A stretch of 64,000 nt of DNA from Euclidia mi (lineage: Eukaryota; Arthropoda; Insecta; Lepidoptera; Erebidae), in assembly GCA_944739405.2 (NCBI GenBank), contig OX123190.2, forward strand, positions 22,852,807 to 22,916,806, given 5' to 3'. The position numbers were made by a program, and so were the translations under genes. Positions within the stretch are counted from its first letter, which is position 1, and each line of letters starts with the position of its first letter. Shown in pieces: positions 10,711 through 21,709 of the stretch. The notes under the pieces were generated by a model that worked only from the letters and a program-made list of their open reading frames with translations, did not search any database and was not told where the DNA came from.

Positions 10711-11147
10711 CAGTAGTCGCCAAACTTTTTGGCCGCTCCGAACCTAGCCGCATTGCGCTGCGCAGAACACAAAATCAGGTATCAGCGGGACGTATGCGGG
10801 GCGTGGAGGCAGGGCACGCCCGCGCGCGCAGTCTTCCACCCGCTAGCGTCCTCGCCTACCGCGCGTTAGTGTGAGTGTGCTACGTTCGTACACGACTCAC
10901 ATAATCGCTGAGCTCTGACAGTATCGTCGCGTTTAAAATAGTTTCGTAGTGTTACTTATTTATTGTTTCTCGTTGCTATCGTTGTTTCTTGTTGTTATTT
11001 GTACTGATATAGTTACCATTGTCATTGATCATGCCTTGCGGTCGTTTTAATGTTTTACGTCGCCAAACACGGAAAATAGTGTATGACGTATTAACGTTTA
11101 TGAAGAAGGAAAGAAGTCTAGGCTTAAAAGTCCCTTCACCTAACTGA
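10711..11147 (+). mobile_element. Possible hAT-type 5' end
   Basis: Begins CAGTAGTCGCCAAACTTTTT, close to the CAGTGGTTCCCAAACTTTTT style of hAT terminal repeats, followed by a GC-rich, CpG-rich block (10735-10870) and T-rich leader before an ATG at 11031. This looks like the promoter end of a DNA transposon cut short after about 440 bp. The matching right end was not found. Confidence 0.35.
11031..11147 (+). CDS. Short ORF, possible transposase N-terminus
   Basis: A 38-codon ORF starting MPCGRFNVLRRQTRKIV and including VLTFMKKERSLG. The arrangement of a basic RQ(T)RK-I-V-Y-V segment followed by FMKKE resembles the N-terminal helix-turn-helix start of insect transposases of the IS630/Tc1 type, which would conflict with the hAT-like terminus upstream. 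Recognition is weak and the ORF ends at 11145-11147. Confidence 0.25.
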   Translation: MPCGRFNVLRRQTRKIVYDVLTFMKKERSLGLKVPSPN

Positions 11148-11344
11148 ATTTACATTACTCGAATTTGATTGATTATGTAATTAAACAATATAATATATCA
11201 AATCTAACAACGTAACTGAAGATTTTAATTTTCAATAATTACAAATATATTTTCTTGGTTATGACATGTCCACCCGACTGTACCATGCGCAAGTTCGTAC
11301 CGATGGCTACATTCAGAGCGGCCATAAAGATTGGCGAGTACTGT

Positions 11345-11570
11345 ACATACATACAGAGACTCACGCCTGTTTCCCCGAAGGAGTAGGCAGAGGCACATAA
11401 AACGCCCACTTTTCGCCAGTGTTTCAATCCCACGTAATAGGTGGCGAGCCTATTGCCGCTTATCGGGATATTTTGTTTGCCAGAGCCTCGTCCGTTGAAC
11501 GGCAGGTGCACCACTTGCAGGTGAGGTTGGCTTGGGACCCTAAGTTCTTGGTGGGAGCCCTATGCTTTAC
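11345..11570 (-). repeat. Fragment of the RTE-tailed repeat
   Basis: Minus-strand copy of the 3' part of the element at 40337-40965: catacata tail, ACTCACGCCTGTTTCCCCGA, then GGCGAGCCTATTGCCGCTTA and GGCTTGGGACCCTAAGTTCT. The copy is cut off at about 11570. ORFs here (11239-11514 and 11419-11643) are incidental. Confidence 0.7.
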
Positions 11571-13207
11571 TTACTTACTTCACATTACTTTATTTCATTC
11601 GTTATTTCTAATATTTGAAAATTATTTTTCACATTTACTTTAAAATAATACTTTAAAAAATCTTTTAAAGTGTTACCATTGTTAATATGTCATAAAACCT
11701 ACGATCTCATTTGTAAGGCTGATTTTTTAATAAATATGCCGTTTTGGTTTATGTAAATTTGTTAATTAATAAGAAGAATATAATAAATTTATAATAAAAA
11801 AAAAATATGCATGTTTAATTGAAATAAAACCCATTATTCCCTTTATTAAATACCGTAGTCAAAAGAACGAAGGTTAGTAATAAGGGTCGAAAAATAAGGT
11901 TAGTGATCTGGGGTTAATAAACGTTAGTTTTGCGCTATTAAATAGATGGATCGTCTTTTTCGATAGTGCCAATTACTATACTTAAAAATTGTTTAACAAC
12001 ATAGTCATTGGCACATTTTAGAATCATATTTTTTTCAGATTTTTGTTTGTTTTCCGTCAAATTCGCATACAAACAACTTTAGATTGTATATTTCTTCGCA
12101 TTTACACCCAACTTACTATGAGAGAGATACAGAGATAGCAACCTTTCCCTACAAAGTACCCAGAAATCAGGACATATATAGCTTAAAACAAAGAACTTAG
12201 TATAGACAAAAATATTACGCACAAAATGCTTACATGAGAAACTGAAACAGGGCTCATTTGCTACAATGTATCTAAGAGACAAAATGAGCTACATTAGAAA
12301 AATATCCCGAAAGAACGATATAAAACGTGGTAAATAAACTAAACTTCTCTCCAATATAGACTTATGTTAGAAATATTAGAAGGTTACATAAACATTCATA
12401 AATATACGTAGAATACATGTATAAAGATCCAGATATCAAGTCTTAAGACTGTCTATGTATCAACTCCTTAGGCCAACAGTGCCAATGATTGTACCGTTTG
12501 GGTACTGCCAATAGGTAACTATACCAGAAGGCCAATTCTCGTATTTAACAGACACTGACACTGAATTTTGACTGAACTACGATTTAATTTTGAATTGACT
12601 CACAATTGGTATTCTGCTCCACTTAATCTCCTTATAATATAATTTCGATATAATCAATTTATAATCTCTTGTTGATCTTAGAGGTAATGTCAAAAACTCA
12701 AAAACAAAAACATGAATTTTGCCATTGTATGGGAAAATACATTAATAGGAATGGTTATTGGATGCCAATACATTTACATGCCAAATTAAAATTAATATAC
12801 AACTAAGTAATAAAATTTCGGTAAGTAAATATATTGGTTCCTTGGATCGTGTGAATTGTTTTCAATAGGTATTCAATAATTAAAAAAATTAATATTCAAT
12901 AAGAGAAATAATTCAGACATTATAAAGATTTTAACGATGGTAACGTACAATTGGGATTTTTAATTCGTTTTTTCCTCCTGATAATTTTATCTCATTTGTT
13001 GAATTTCTCGAGCAAAAGTTTCGCGAATATTGCGATCTTGAAATAAATATTGTCAATGCTGGCAACGAAATACTTAACATGTTTGCATGTTGTCCACCAG
13101 GATCTCCTAGCCAGATCCCCCAGAGGATCCTCGTGAACTCATTAGTTGTGAAATTGTATAAAAGCAATTAACGTTTACAAAACCAGTGACTATCAGAAAG
13201 TTATCAG
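11571..13207. other. No recognised gene
   Basis: AT-rich DNA inside the GGGTAAAC-bounded composite. It holds two copies of the GCCAATNATT motif (near 11967 and 12479) and short ORFs without motifs. The motif copy at 12479 also shares its AGAAGGCCAATTCT stretch, inverted, with 16526-16550. Confidence 0.4.
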
Positions 13208-13392
13208 CCATCGATAGGGATTACAAAAATCAGGTGCATGCGATTTTCGACCTTATTGACGTAACTCAGAATTTATAATTTTAATAACGTATCAATGTCA
13301 GAAAGCAAGAAAATACCAAAAAGAAGTTTATCATGAATTGTCAATAAGGTCGAAAATCGCATGCACCTGTTTTTTGTAAGCCCTAGCGATGG
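13208..13392. mobile_element. MITE with 53-bp terminal inverted repeats
   Basis: Left arm 13208-13260 (from CCATCGATAGGG to CCTTATTGAC) matches the complement of 13340-13392 with only a few mismatches; the inner 28 bp are identical. The 185-bp element is non-coding. A partial relative of the arm (CAGGTGCATGC) lies near 13666. The target duplication is not clear. Confidence 0.7.
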
Positions 13393-14107
13393 TTGATCAT
13401 TTTATAGTCATTTGTTTTGTAGACATGAATTTGTCTTACACAATTTCTTTTTAAACTTATTTTAGATACCTATCCCCGTGGTAAAACTAGTGGCACGTAA
13501 TAGCTAAAGGCGATTCCTATGTTTATTAGCAAAATAGATCATAAATATTACCAGAAAAATATTCAACACTATTAGTGGTATCGTTGGGAATGTCAAATAA
13601 ATCACGTCATCACGTCGTGTCCTTGGTAACAAATGTATATTTTTATTCCGTGCTTTTAAAAGTATCAGGTGCATGCTTTTTTGGTTCCACTCGCTATTTT
13701 ATTTACAACTGTACTTCTGCCGTATAGCGAATCGGTCGAGTCCAAGAATCTGCCCAATTCACGAATCTGTCGAGTTGGGAATCTGCCGAATCACGAATCT
13801 GTCCATTCCAGAATATGTCGTATACCGAACAAGCGATTTGTCTTAACCTATTGTGACAACCCTACCAAAATAGGTAACAAATTTACAAGCTCTTAAGAAG
13901 CTGTTTCTCTGTTCGGTTTATTTACTCATGTGGTTATATTATGTACGATGGTATCATTGTGAAAAAACGAGAAATACCTTACCTGCTCTATTAATAATTA
14001 GCAGAATACCGTTCAAACTAGTTCACACTTGGTTCAACTTTCGATGTAGTCCCGATCTCATTCAAGTGTCAGTTAAGTTACGAGAATACCATTTATGACG
14101 CCGAGAC
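13393..14107. other. No recognised gene
   Basis: AT-rich spacer. Positions 13725-13825 repeat CGAATCTG-type words (CGAATCTGTCGAGTTGG, CGAATCTGTCC), a short degenerate repetition that makes the ORF 13669-13896 look unnatural. No domain recognised. Confidence 0.4.
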
Positions 14108-14448
14108 TAGATCGACAGTGGCGGCCTTAGGGGGTGGCGAACAGGGCAATCGCCCAGGGCCTCGCTCTTACAGGGCCTCGCGCAACAACCCAAGCAAATT
14201 TTAAAAAATATACTTAATTCTTTTTATCTATTATTTTTTTGTTTAAAACTTTTGATTTTGATCCTTAATTATTTATTAAGGATATAACATAACAGTAAAT
14301 TAAAATTAAGTTAGTTAACTAATTCATTCATTCAAAACATAATTGATAAATTAATTATGTACACAGAGATTTTTTACGATAACCGTAAGTAGTGACAAGT
14401 CCGCGATTCGAAGTTTATCAAATGTGTGTAAACAGAAGTTAACTTTGG

Positions 14449-15445
14449 GTTAGTTAGTTAGTTGGACAGGTGTTTGCCGCACTTAGCCACTAAATTGGGC
14501 CATTGTGCGTGAGCAGCGACACGGCTGTCACCTATTACTCATACCATGAGAGCTCCTTCCAGAATGCCATGAGTTGACCAATGTTACGTATGGCTTCGCT
14601 CATGGTTCTGGGATTGTTCAGGAACCTCGACCGTTGGTCGCTCACGCTGGTGCAACTTAGAATCACATGAGCGTGTGTTTCTTCGGTCTCCATGCAGCCC
14701 CTGCATAGTGGGCTGTCCGTGACGCCAATATTGTAGAAGTTCTTATTTAGTGGACAGTGGCCGGTTATTATGCCAATCAGGTGCTTGAATGCTTTCCTGC
14801 TGGAGTGCAGCAGTTTTTGCGAGATTCGTTTGTTCAGTTGGGGGATGGCATCTTTGGATTGCCTACACTCTTTCATTTCTGCCCACTCTTTTTCATGTTG
14901 TTGTAGGCTTCTCTCGCGTAACCACATTTTTGGTTGGCTGAACGGTATCGGAACAATTGGTTCAGGTCCCAGAGTTGTTGTGTCCGATACTTTCTTTGCT
15001 AGTTGGTCTGCTGCGTCATTGCCCGTGGAGTCGCTGTGTCCTCGTATCCACTGAAGCGTGACCCGGTTCCTCGCTGCAATTTTCTGCAGCTCTTGGTGGC
15101 ACTCCATAATTAGGCAACTGTTAAAGCAATTGCCGCCGAGAGCATGTAGCACTGACTGTGACGATGCATATTGACAGGTTACTCACATTTCTTGCCTCGG
15201 TCGTCGCCCTTATAATCCCAACGCATTCAGCTTGGAAGATGGTGTTGAGTTTACCAAGTGATGTTAAGAGATTGATGTTCAAGTCATGGGAGAATACTCC
15301 AGCACCCGTCCCATACTTCGTTTTTGAGCCGTCTGTGTATACTCTAACCTCGTGTATACCAGAGCTATCCTTGTGCTCTTCTTGCAGTTGTATGCGGTAT
15401 TTTTTGTCAAAGACAAAGGTTTTGGGTATGAGGTCGCACGTTATG
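14449..15445 (-). mobile_element. I/LOA-type LINE fragment with RNase H, inside the hAT
   Basis: The left edge carries a GTTAGTTAGTTAGTT run, which on the minus strand is a (CTAA)n tail, as in I-type LINEs with TAA-rich tails. The body encodes an RNase H and C-terminal zinc-finger-like region. The 5' truncation is at about 15445, near a short repeated ATGAGGTCGCAC. It lies wholly inside the hAT element, so it inserted later. Confidence 0.6.
14535..15152 (-). pseudogene. LINE RNase H and C-terminal domain
   Basis: C-terminal part of a LINE polyprotein with an RNase H domain, which removes RNA from RNA-DNA hybrids. Motifs: LQWIRGHSDSTGNDAADQLA (RNase H C-terminal half with the last catalytic residues), then CRGCMETEETHAHVILSC, a CxxC...H...C finger usual after RNase H in such LINEs. 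The RNase H start YTDGSKTKYG lies further upstream on the minus strand (about 15345) in another frame; the shift falls near 15155-15165. The original protein is therefore broken. Confidence 0.75.
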
Positions 15446-15689
15446 AGGTCGCACTATATTTTTCTTAATTTTAGTACCTACAGTTTTACTTATCATAACC
15501 CAAAATTAACTAAGTACGATCTACGTACATTTTCACTTGTTTATTTCGAATCGCGGACTAGTCACGTTTTGTGCTTGCGGTTATCGAAAAAAATCTCTCA
15601 GTGTAGTACCTACTTGATAATAAAATTATATTATCAGACAGTTCAAAGAAGTCAGAAGACGACGTAAAAAAAGGGATTTTGATTATGAA

Positions 15690-16274
15690 GGGAAGATGAA
15701 GCTCATGAATTGAAAGCGGAAGAAATTTTCAAAATAAACTATTTACCTATATGTCATTGTCGACAATGTGCACGCAAGCTGTTATCCTAGGTTTGAGGCT
15801 CTTAAACATCATGAGAGCATATTTGGTTTCATGTATAATATAAAAAAAATAAAGGAAATTAATGATAGTGAACTTCTAAAGCAATACAGCGACTTGCAAA
15901 TATCTATGACAGTAGGAGAATCATGTGATATTGATGGACATGAATTGTACGAAGAATTGAATATTATCATCCGTGTGTATGAAGGAAACGATGACATTAT
16001 CTCGGTGCTAAAATACATAATAGAAAAAAAAACTGAAGTTTACTTCTAGTTTCGAAATTTGATCGAAATAGTCCTGAGAATTATTGCTACCACACCTGTT
16101 ACAGTTGCGTCTGCTGAAAGGAGTTTTAACATATTTGAGGAATTCGATGACACAAGATCGGCTTTTAGCCCTTGCTATTCTTTCAATCGAAAATGACGTA
16201 GCTTATTCGTTAGATTATTGTACTTTTATTAAAGATTTTGGTCTTAGGAAAAGCCGCAAACATCAATTTTAAAA
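15690..16274 (+). pseudogene. hAT transposase C-terminus (ZMYM1/DUF4371-like)
   Basis: Fragments in several frames: EIFKIN near 15720, then RFEALKHHESIFGFMYNIKK and SDLQISMTVGESCDIDG (15780-16048), TTPVTVASAERSFN (about 16088-16130) and, after a small loss and frame change, LRNSMTQDRLLALAILSIE (16136-16195). The last two are the hAT C-terminal dimerisation region. The set resembles hAT transposases related to zinc-finger MYM-type protein 1. At least three breaks are present. Confidence 0.75.
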
Positions 16275-16763
16275 TTTATCATCTCTGTAATTAATTTTGT
16301 AAATCTTTCAATGTAAAATATTTTAAAACTCATTATTGATTTATTTGTATAATTTTAGCATTTCCTCTTAAACATGACAAATACCTAAACCAAACAACCA
16401 GACCTACTTTCGCATCACATACTTTTCACGAAGGACAAAGGGCCTCGCAAAGACCTGCCGCCCGGAGCCTCGCAATGGGTAAGGCCGCCTCTGTAGATCG
16501 ATATTGGAATTTGAACAAATATAATTACCAGAATTGGCCTTCTGGGTGCCAATGATTGTACTTTTCTTAAGAAATAAGTTTGAGGTCATTTTTACGCTAA
16601 TTAAACGGCTTTATTAAATACGATGTTTTATTTTTATTAATGCCCATGTAAACACAATTCCGACAAAACCATAGAAAATATTATTGAATTTGTATTTTCC
16701 TGAGAATTTGTTACTTAGTAGTAGAAACCGCTTAGGGTGCCAATCATTATACTGTTTACCCTA

Positions 16764-17785
16764 CCCGACACATAATTATTGTCTTTTTTGCAAGAAACAT
16801 TTATTATGCTAGAAAATTATTTGAAAATAGTGACATCTATCGATCGGTAAGTAATAGCCATAAAACACTTTGAAGGTACCTATTTAGAGTAACCATACTT
16901 TTACTAACAAACTTATAATGATCATAGATAGCACTATATATATGGTGCCATCCAAAACTGGTTATACATATATATGTATAACCAGTTTTGGATGATCCCG
17001 GTTTTGTTTGGGACTACGTACAAAGGAGAGGTCAAGCTGTACACCGCAACCACTCAACCGATTGTGATGTAACATATACTATTTTATAGGTTTGAGTATC
17101 CTTTGTACATGAGTGTAAGTTTTATTGAAATCAATTCCGCCATTTAAGGGATCTTTAGCAACATAGGGAAAGACAGACAGAGAGACAGACAGACATAAAT
17201 TCAAAAAAACATCATGTATTGCTTTTTAGCATTTTCCTAGAATTTTTAGCTAATTGTCGTCAAAAAATCTTTAATGTACAGACTTTTTCACCTCTACAGT
17301 TTTATTATATATATTATGTATAGTTTTATTATGTATATATTAACGATAAATAAGACAAACGACACCTACAGACAAACGGTTACGGTATGGTTCTACTAAG
17401 TTGTAAATTGAAATAAAAATCTCGTACATTTTTCCGATACACAGATCAATCTCAGTATGCCATAGCCAATTAACTTTATGAACAACAATAAGTCGTTCGC
17501 AAATTGGGCATGTTACGTTACGGTATTGAAAAGAATGCTAATAACAGACTGAGGAAAAGCCATGTGAAGGAAAACGCTATACCAGATAATAAAAGCGAAA
17601 TTTTTAGCATGTTATAAATATTTTTTGTCAGTACAATCTTTGCTGTCTCTTTATAATGATAGCCAAGCCCAATTTTACTGCACAATTCGATCAAGATATT
17701 CTACAACATAACATACACACAACACCATAATTATAGTCCCAAACTAAGCATAGCTTGTACTATGGGTAGGCAATAAACATACTTA
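16764..17785. other. Short repeat remnants, no gene
   Basis: Holds the palindrome at 16949-16994 and, from about 17020 to 17200, a stretch of the kind CCACTCAACCGATTGTGATG followed by GACAGACAGAGAGACAGACA, typical of worn lepidopteran short repeats. Nothing else recognised. Confidence 0.4.
16949..16994. repeat. Perfect 46-bp palindrome
   Basis: Positions 16949-16971 are the exact reverse complement of 16972-16994. The arm starts CATCCAAAACTGG and the centre is TATATA-rich. With no spacer it could form a cruciform or be a minimal fold-back element. Confidence 0.9.
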
Positions 17786-17936
17786 CATACTTTTCCTTTT
17801 TTTGTAAACACGTACTTATTATACATAGAAACACCCAGTCCCAGCCACATCCATGAGATATTTTTGTTGTTGGGAATCGAACCTGCAACCCTCGGCGTAA
17901 GAGTACCTTACACTACCACTACGCCACTGGGTTGTG
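17786..17936 (-). mobile_element. tRNA-derived SINE
   Basis: On the minus strand the head contains TGGCGTAGTGGTAG (A-box-like) and GGTTCGATTCC (B box) at tRNA spacing, followed by a tRNA-unrelated body and an A-rich end. Such elements are transcribed by RNA polymerase III and moved by LINE proteins. The head is too divergent to be a tRNA gene. Confidence 0.75.
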
Positions 17937-19572
17937 AAAAATAAATCTCTGATAGCGATGAAGGGCCAGCGGCTATTTAAATAATGGTTCTGATACACTT
18001 GAGTGTTAGAGCGGACATTCTACCAAGAGTTCTGGCGAGCATTTTAGCGAATTAACAATCAATTTGCTTTTCCTTTTTGCCGATTACAACGATCACCAGA
18101 AAGATTGTGAAGATGTTCGGCTCTGTTCGTTGTGCAGTTTGACAAAACAAAAAATGGTGAATGCTCGTTATTCCGTAACAAGTGAATGCTCAGATATATC
18201 AGTGCCATAATACTAGTCCAACCATCGGCGGACCACTCTAGAGTTCCACACTCCAAATAGATGCAACATAACATCTCGTTGTCCTTAGTTTATTTCAGTC
18301 ACAAGTCGCACAATTACACAACAGTAGCTGTTTTTATAAAAAAGATAAGCTTTGTTTGAGTGATGGCTCATAGCTTCAGGTTGTATAACCTCACCGTAGA
18401 AATATTTATGAAGGAAATCAATTTCCATTTTCCATCGCGACACTGCGGGACAAAGGAAATTAAAAATATATAAAAAGAGTAACTCCGAAGGTAAGGCTTT
18501 AAGTTTAGTTTACTAGAGGACTTATACTTACTCTTGAAGAGTTAATGTTGGTTATAATACTTTGATTATGCACAAGCGGTGAATTGAAGTGGTTTATTTG
18601 TTAAAGTTTACCGTAGAGCCACATAAAAATAGCATGGATTCAGAAATTATCTTGTTTAAAAAGAGATCCTAAATATTTTAGCTGTCTTAATGAAAAATGT
18701 TTTGACGTGATGTTTTAATTTGTAACTTAGGTAATTATTGATGCCATTTGAATACGATTATATTCATGACAAATAACCCGATTTTAGAACAATGCGATTA
18801 CTTGTTTGCCGTGGTGACGTAACTGTATGGTAGCGCATATTTCGTCACTTTTTTTCCAAATAGAGTTTAAAAAAGCAGCCTACAGTGCAGCGGTTTTACT
18901 AAGTATTTAGACGGAGAATGCATATAGATATGATCTATGCCAAAAATAATCGCGTACTTCAAAATGAGTACCACTAGTTGCGGCATAGCTGTGCCACAAG
19001 ATTAAATATAAGTATTTGAAAACATGAAACCACCATGATATTCAAGTTCGCAGGAAGCACTAACTGTTATGTACCTTGTTATACTAAGATCAAGTAAAAC
19101 GCACATGAAACGTAAAGCAAGCCGGTATTAGCCAGTCAAATGTGTGTAAAACATAAGTGGGTACTCAACGTAACTGCAAAGTAAGCCGGGGAAGCATACG
19201 ATGCTAGTAACCACGACGTAAACACAAGGATGCCACGATATATGCATTTGCTACAAACAGTGGCTTACGTGCATACCAACTATGTTAAGCGATACTGCAA
19301 GGTATTTTAATTCTGTTCTGGAAATGCTTTAGAGGATTTGTAAAGGTATTATGTTCCATACACAAGGTGATGTGAGATGAGGAGGATGTGCACTGGCTAT
19401 GGTATGCCTCTGTGTGCCGTCTCCGACTCGGACACGTCTTCATCGTGGTCCTAGCGTTAAACCGGTTGCATCCCAAACTTTTCATTTTGAACTGGGTGGT
19501 CCGGTCGCTGGCGTAACCAGATTCGACAATATTTATTAGGACATGAACAAATGTATAAAGCAGTATTTTTAT
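17937..19572. other. No recognised feature
   Basis: AT-rich DNA with a few unremarkable ORFs (for example 18059-18274 and 19285-19485 on the minus strand). No domains, termini or tails seen. Confidence 0.45.
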
Positions 19573-19775
19573 GTATACCCACTAAAACCACCGCGGGGTC
19601 ACTACACGGGACCCGTAGGGACGGGTCCCGTGTAGTGGCGCGGGGTCACGCGATTCGCGGATAGCATACATTTCCGTGACCCCACCCGGGACTGGCCCGC
19701 CGTTGGTGTTGGCAGGCCTTGCCTCGTTATGCTACTTGGGAGGCGGCGCGGACACTACGCCGCCTCAGCAAGGAA
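19573..19775 (-). mobile_element. Structured GC-rich retroposon, copy B (fragment)
   Basis: Relative of copies A (4004-4463) and C (25859-26472): shares CCACTAAAACCACCGCGG, GATTCGCGGATAGCATACAT and GGCCCGCC. It has a perfect 15-bp stem (19600-19614 with 19623-19637), a second stem 19642-19650 with 19675-19683, and a third whose loop CGGACACTA echoes the AGGACACG loop of copy A. The poly(T) end is absent, so this copy is truncated. Orientation follows copies A and C. Confidence 0.65.
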
Positions 19776-20179
19776 AGAAGACATTTATTCAATAAGGACA
19801 TTAGTACATAATTATATAGTAAACAAACGACTATATTAAAACGCAAACATTGTTTTAACTCCACAAAGCTTCATAGCTAGCCTGTCCTTGCCAAGTAAGA
19901 TAAACAAAGTTACATCTATCCATTGTATCTCGTAAAAACAATAACATCATAAGCACATAAAGATGATTACATACCAATAGGGCCCGGGGAAAGCGGCCAA
20001 ATGAAATTGTGATAGAAAAGAAAACTACGCTCGAATAAAGAATTTTATAAAATTGGTACTATATTTTTTTACTATACCTAGGTATTATTGGGATTGTACA
20101 TAACCGTAAAATGGAACTTATAATCAATACGGTGCTTTAGGTTTGAATTGAAATTTGTAGAATTGACAAATACAGATAT

Positions 20180-20599
20180 ATGGAAGCGTCAAGAGGGCTC
20201 TCGGAGCAGTCTTCGTAGGTTTTCTCCATCGTGGGCGCAATGGCGGCAAGAGATTCAAAATAAAAGCACCACTTTACTTGTACACGCTGTATTGCTCGAA
20301 TTTATAACTATTTGGCACGAAATACAATAAAATATGGAGGATGAAACACGATTATGAAATTGTGAGCCAATAGTTTAGCACGTGCCCGCCCGGTGCAACA
20401 GCTGTCAGAGTAATGGACGACTTTTACCGGGTTTGGCGCCACCTACTACTCTATTCGGGGTTACCCGCTCTCAATTTTATTTTACTACTAATCGAGTAAT
20501 TGATTACAATCATAGGTAAATTAAGTAACAATTTCTAAAGACAACTTTTATGGTTAAATTAAACCTTAAAATCATTCTTAAATAATCAGCGCGCCGTCA
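20180..20599 (-). repeat. LTR (3' LTR on the minus strand)
   Basis: 420-bp repeat nearly identical to 25616-26665 outside the insertion in that copy. It contains the first codons of the gag frame (minus strand), which here run on into flanking DNA and stop. TGACGG at its minus-strand start follows the end of the internal region. Confidence 0.75.
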
Positions 20600-20864
20600 C
20601 GACCGTCCTGCGTTTTCACACGTCCTCGTGTGTAACGTTCTCGCCTGTGAATAACAGATACAGTGATTTACTCCACACTCGTCTTGGCCTTCCTGACCAA
20701 TAAATCAATTATGATTCGTTTCACACGGAATACATTTTACATGTCAAATTTAAATTCGTTGAATGTATCATCAAACAATACACACACAGAAAGGACAAAA
20801 TCAACTAAATCATTTCCGTCAGTTAACGTCTACAACCTAGGCGATGTCACATAGACTTGTAAGT

Positions 20865-21295
20865 GCCACACAGGCCAGTCAATGCCACAGAGGCCAGTCA
20901 GTCAATGCCACACAGGCCAGTCAGTCAATGCCACACAGGCCAGTCAGTCAATGCCACACAGGCCAGTCAGTCAATGCCACACAGGCCAGTCAGTCAATGC
21001 CACACAGGCCAGTCAGTCAATGCCACACAGGCCAGTCAGTCAATGCCACACAGGCCAGTCAGTCAATGCCACACAGGCCAGTCATTGCCACACAGGCTTG
21101 TCAGTGCCACACAGGCTTGTCAGTGCCACACAGGCTTGTCAGTGCCACACAGGCTTGTCAGTGCCACACAGGCTCGTCGGTGCCACACAGGCTCGTTGGT
21201 GCTACACAGGCTCGTTGGTGCCACACAGGCTCGTTGGTGCCACACAGGCTCGTTGGTGCCACACAGGCTCGTTGGTGCCACACAGGCTTGTCGGT
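20865..21295 (+). repeat. Two-tier minisatellite (23-bp and 19-bp units)
   Basis: All units start GCCACACAGGC. First come one 19-bp unit and eight 23-bp units ending CAGTCAGTCAAT (20865-21067); then a 19-bp unit ending CAGTCATT (21068-21086) and eleven 19-bp units (21087-21295) that change from GCCACACAGGCTTGTCAGT to GCCACACAGGCTCGTTGGT. The 23-bp unit is the 19-bp unit with CAGT duplicated. No frame is stopped in the repeat, so the long ORFs in all three frames (for example 20844-21398) are by-products. Confidence 0.95.
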
Positions 21296-21709
21296 CAAGT
21301 CACGTCAATTGTTAGCTGCTTATTGTTTACACTTACACAAAATAGAAATCAAATTAATCACGTGCGCCGTCATCGGCACATTCTACTACTGGTTCTAGTG
21401 CGCCAATTAACTCTAATGGAACGTAACATTCGAGCATATTATGAACACAATCATGTGCATACTTATAAGTTCTATTAGAGTTAAGAGCCTTAAGCAGGTA
21501 CCTATCACCATCCAACAGCTCAATTATCTTATAGGGGTCCTTAACAAAGTAATCTTAAACCAGGTTTGTCTAACTCTTTACTCTCTTCAAGATCGTCAGT
21601 TATGCTCTGATCCTCTGGCACAAAATTTCAGTATCAAAATCAATAATCAGGAAACTCAAAGTAAAACTGACATAGTATCTTCTTGGGTTTACGCGAATGT
21701 TACACATTG

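Larger units (their letters stand above)
14116..16493 (+). mobile_element. hAT DNA transposon remnant, 2.4 kb
   Basis: hAT transposons make 8-bp target duplications; here TAGATCGA is exact at 14108-14115 and 16494-16501. The ends CAGTGGCGGCCTTA and, inverted, CAGAGGCGGCCTTA differ at one base, with GGGCCTCGC repeats just inside both. Transposase C-terminal sequence survives at 15690-16274. A LINE fragment on the opposite strand (about 14449-15445) occupies the left half, so the transposase start is lost. Confidence 0.85.
9906..16761. mobile_element. Large composite bounded by GGGTAAAC inverted repeats
   Basis: The left end reads TA then GGGTAAAC (9906-9913); the right end reads GTTTACCC (16754-16761) then TA. 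The inverted match continues imperfectly to TTGGCACCC in both arms. Relatives of the motif GCCAATNATTNTAC recur at 9914-9930 (reverse), 11967-11982, 12479-12497, 16547-16564 and 16737-16753. TA at both ends would fit a Tc1/mariner-type target duplication, but no transposase of that kind is visible. The interval holds several nested elements described separately. It may be two related short elements that happen to flank the region. Confidence 0.35.

Noticed and set aside
20865..21295. CRISPR-like array
   Set aside because: Units are directly adjacent without unique spacers, and the setting is eukaryotic. It is a minisatellite.
20844..21478. Long repetitive proteins in all three frames
   Set aside because: All frames are open because the repeat lacks stop words. 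The 23-bp unit rotates frames, so there is no selection for one protein.
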